This document shows positions 11,978 through 14,000 of a stretch of 14,000 nucleotides of DNA, one piece after another. The translations under genes were made by a program, and so were the position numbers. Below the pieces are notes generated by a model. That model was not told where the DNA came from. It did not search any database and saw only the letters and a program-made list of their open reading frames with translations. This DNA is from CAYMLL01 sp964390645. GTDB lineage: Bacteria > Planctomycetota > UBA8108. The DNA is taken from assembly GCA_964390645.1 (NCBI GenBank), contig CAYMLL010000212.1, forward strand, positions 1-14,000, written 5' to 3'. Every line of letters starts with the position of its first letter. The stretch's first letter is position 1.

Positions 11978-14000
11978 CTAACGACAGCCGAGTCCGTCGG
12001 GCGTCGTGTCTTGCCCCGGCTCGGGGAAGGGCGCCGCGATCGCCTCCTGCCCGCGAAAGAGGTGGTTGAGGATGGCGATGGCATCGGTGATCGACAGGCT
12101 GCCGGAGTCGTCTGCGTCCGCCGCGTCGGGGCAGGCGGGGGCGTCGCCGTTGCGGAAGAGGTGGCCCAGGATGGTGACCGCGTCGCCGAGGTCGACTGCG
12201 CCGCTCTGGTCGACGTCGCCGCGCAGGAACGGTTGCGGCGCCCCGGGCTCCGCCTTGACGCGCAGGATCTCCGAGAACGATCCGGTTCCGACCGCGATGA
12301 TCTCGCGTCCGTGGCTCTCGATGTCGCGAATCGTGTTGCGCGTCTCGCGCAGCGCGACGGAGAGCTCGGTGAGCCGTCCTTCGAAATCCATCTCTCGAAC
12401 CAGCGTGACCCCGTGATCCGTGTCGTCGGCGGTCGTGAAGAGCAGCGTCCGGCGCTCCGGGACGATCGTCAGTCCGAGGTTGAAGACGAAGTTCTGGAAG
12501 GGCGGTGCCGGATGGGGGAATCGACCGATCTCGACGCCGCTCGGATCCATGCGTACGAAGGTCTTGCTGTTGCGTTCGAGGTAGAAGAAGGTGTCGCTCT
12601 CCGCGTCCCAGGTGAGTCCCGCGGGAAAGGTGAGGAAGCCGTTCGTCGGTCGTGGCGGAAAGATCTCGACGGAGCCGAGACGTTCGCCGGAGAGCGTCTC
12701 GTTGATGAGGAAGAAGCGCTGCGAGTCTGCCTCTCCGATCGGCACCGGCTGCAGCCAGTCGATGATGTAGAGCGATCGGTCGCTCGCCGACGGCGCGCGT
12801 ACCGCCAGCGTGGCGATGCGACGGGTGGGGTCGACGCTCGACTCGTGCTCGTCGAGGAAGCGAAAGTTGCGGTCGAAGCGGTAGACCTTGCGCTCGTCGC
12901 CGAACCAGTTGACGGCGGTGAGGATCGAACCGTCGATCGGGTCACGTGCGATCTGCTGCGGCGAGCGCGCCGGGTACGAGATCACCCGTTGCAGCACGGC
13001 TCCGACGCCGACGCGCAGCGAGCAGCGTGCGAAGTCGCTCGGAGGTCGCCCCGCGACGAGACCACGCACTGCGTACTCGCGGATGCCCGGCGGCACGTTC
13101 CCGTCGACGAATCTCGTCGAGCTGCCTGCGATCGTCGCGATCTGCGTGCAGTCGCGGAAGACAGCGATCGCATCGTAAGGGCCGCCGTTGATGAACGTGA
13201 GCTCGACGTCGCTCGCGTGGCTCTGCTGGCGGCAGCTCGGGTACGTCGGCCGCGGGACCGCGGGTAGCTCGTGGTCGATCTCGGCGATCGACGACCTCTC
13301 GCCCGCGATCGACACCACGAAGAGGCGTGTGTCGAGGTCTTCCCTGACGACCTCGATCGTGAAGCTGCCCGCTCCCAGCTCGCTGCGCAGGCCGTCGGTC
13401 GTGATCAGGGAGCCCGGTACGATCGACTCCGTCTCGACGTCGACTCGTGCGATCCAGCGTTGACGGAGGTCCCGGTACGTGCCGCCCGTGACCCACAGCA
13501 CGTCGTCGACTCGTGGGTCGATCGAGATACCGCTCGTGTAGGTGCTGAAGACGTTCTCGACCGGCGCCGGATCGAGCTCTCGAAAGGGGCTGGGGAAGCT
13601 CCGGGTGACCTGGCCGGACAGGTCGACCTCGTAGATCATGTCGCGGACGGTCTCGACGAGCCACACGCTGCCCTGGCCGTCGTTTCCGTCGCGGTCGAAC
13701 GCCATGCCGAAAACCGTCCCCAGGTCGGGTTCGGACTCCGGGTCGTCGGGGTCGAACTGTGGATCGATGTTCGGCAGCTCGACGTCGAAGGTGTCGAAGA
13801 CCTCGCCGGTGAAGTCGGTGTGCCCGATGACGTGAGCCGTCGTGTTGTAGATCAGGAACTCGCCGGTCTCGTGCGTCGGGCAGATGCCGGTGACGAACTC
13901 GTCCTCCATGACGAATGTCCCGTCGATCGGCACGATGCTGAGCGGCTCGTCCTCGAGGTCCGGGTCGAAGATGATCAACCGGCGGTCGACGGCGTCGGTG
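11978..14000 (-). CDS. Secreted beta-propeller/FN3 protein with C-terminal dockerin-type calcium repeats (5' partial)
   Basis: The frame is open to the right window edge (T-D-A-V-D-R-R precedes the TTG at 13978), so the N-terminus, presumably with a signal peptide, is outside; about 674 residues are visible. The first part is rich in propeller-like strands (V-F-G-M-A-F-D-R-D-G-N, S-G-I-S-I-D-P-R, D-V-L-W-V-T-G-G-T-Y). A fibronectin-III-like unit follows (D-V-E-L-T-F-I-N-G-G-P-Y-D-A-I-A-V-F-R-D), then a second propeller-like stretch (A-G-L-T-W-D-A-E-S-D-T-F-F-Y-L-E). The C-terminus has two EF-hand-type calcium loops, DVDQSGAVDLGD (12217-12182) and DADDSGSLSITD (12118-12083), each followed by I-L-x-H-L-F-R, and ends D-G-L-G-C-R. 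This is the dockerin-like tail common in planctomycete extracellular proteins. The substrate is unknown. The next gene follows after 8 bases. Confidence 0.85.
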   Translation of the reverse strand, partial: TDAVDRRLIIFDPDLEDEPLSIVPIDGTFVMEDEFVTGICPTHETGEFLIYNTTAHVIGHTDFTGEVFDTFDVELPNIDPQFDPDDPESEPDLGTVFGMAFDRDGNDGQGSVWLVETVRDMIYEVDLSGQVTRSFPSPFRELDPAPVENVFSTYTSGISIDPRVDDVLWVTGGTYRDLRQRWIARVDVETESIVPGSLITTDGLRSELGAGSFTIEVVREDLDTRLFVVSIAGERSSIAEIDHELPAVPRPTYPSCRQQSHASDVELTFINGGPYDAIAVFRDCTQIATIAGSSTRFVDGNVPPGIREYAVRGLVAGRPPSDFARCSLRVGVGAVLQRVISYPARSPQQIARDPIDGSILTAVNWFGDERKVYRFDRNFRFLDEHESSVDPTRRIATLAVRAPSASDRSLYIIDWLQPVPIGEADSQRFFLINETLSGERLGSVEIFPPRPTNGFLTFPAGLTWDAESDTFFYLERNSKTFVRMDPSGVEIGRFPHPAPPFQNFVFNLGLTIVPERRTLLFTTADDTDHGVTLVREMDFEGRLTELSVALRETRNTIRDIESHGREIIAVGTGSFSEILRVKAEPGAPQPFLRGDVDQSGAVDLGDAVTILGHLFRNGDAPACPDAADADDSGSLSITDAIAILNHLFRGQEAIAAPFPEPGQDTTPDGLGCR

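Noticed and set aside
12555..12569. Further copy of the 15-bp motif (TTGCGTTCGAGGTAG)
   Set aside because: Only about 10 of 15 positions match, the right dyad end is broken, and it lies deep in coding sequence where codons explain it.
11657..13267. 536-codon plus-strand frame opposite the dockerin-tailed gene
   Set aside because: Antisense shadow: the minus strand shows calcium loops and propeller strands; the plus translation has no domain.
1..14000. tRNA, rRNA, CRISPR array, transposase or phage structural genes
   Set aside because: I looked on both strands and saw no cloverleaf, rRNA segment, regular spacer array or transposase motif. The XRE-S24 gene alone is not evidence of a prophage.

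Overview
This window looks like GC-rich (roughly two-thirds GC) chromosomal DNA from a planctomycete-like bacterium, probably a draft or metagenome assembly. The lineage call rests on three things: a large extracellular protein ending in the paired calcium-loop (dockerin-type) tail with terminal Gly-Cys-Arg that is common in Planctomycetota, two membrane-anchored squalene-cyclase-fold proteins with a TonB-like N-terminus, and many HEAT/TPR accessory proteins. A 10-N gap beside a 13-G run at 8148-8196 shows that the assembly is imperfect.

Layout. On the + strand: the 3' end of an unrecognised gene (1-450), a TPR lipoprotein (548-1264), thiS-thiG for thiazole synthesis (1413-2427) behind a plausible sigma70 promoter, a CPBP-family intramembrane protease (2461-3327), and a two-HTH XRE regulator with an S24/LexA-like C-terminal domain (3426-4400). 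Convergent with it on the - strand are two tandem paralogues of a membrane-anchored, squalene-cyclase-fold protein (4431-6101 and 6105-8066). About 720 bp without a convincing gene follow, holding a promoter and the N gap. Next on the - strand are a small one-helix membrane protein (8788-8958) and an arsenite methyltransferase, arsM (9180-10241). A + strand HEAT-repeat protein (10610-11503) then converges on a - strand pair: an unrecognised 169-residue protein (11460-11969) and the C-terminal 670 or so residues of a propeller/FN3/dockerin secreted protein that runs off the right edge.

The most interesting structure is regulatory. A 15-bp imperfect palindrome close to TTGCGTTTTTGGCAA occurs in the promoter of the XRE-S24 regulator, twice upstream of the first paralogue and twice upstream of the second. 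In both paralogue promoters one copy contains the -35 hexamer. I propose a local regulon in which the XRE-S24 protein controls itself and the two cyclase-fold membrane proteins. The regulator has Ser236 of the S24 dyad but Arg282 where the catalytic Lys normally sits.

The two paralogues are identical over about 1 kb of DNA (4463-5466 = 6419-7422), while their 5' thirds have diverged. That suggests recent gene conversion or an assembly collapse. The second paralogue also appears to have lost its natural stop by a frameshift and now reads through the promoter of the first.
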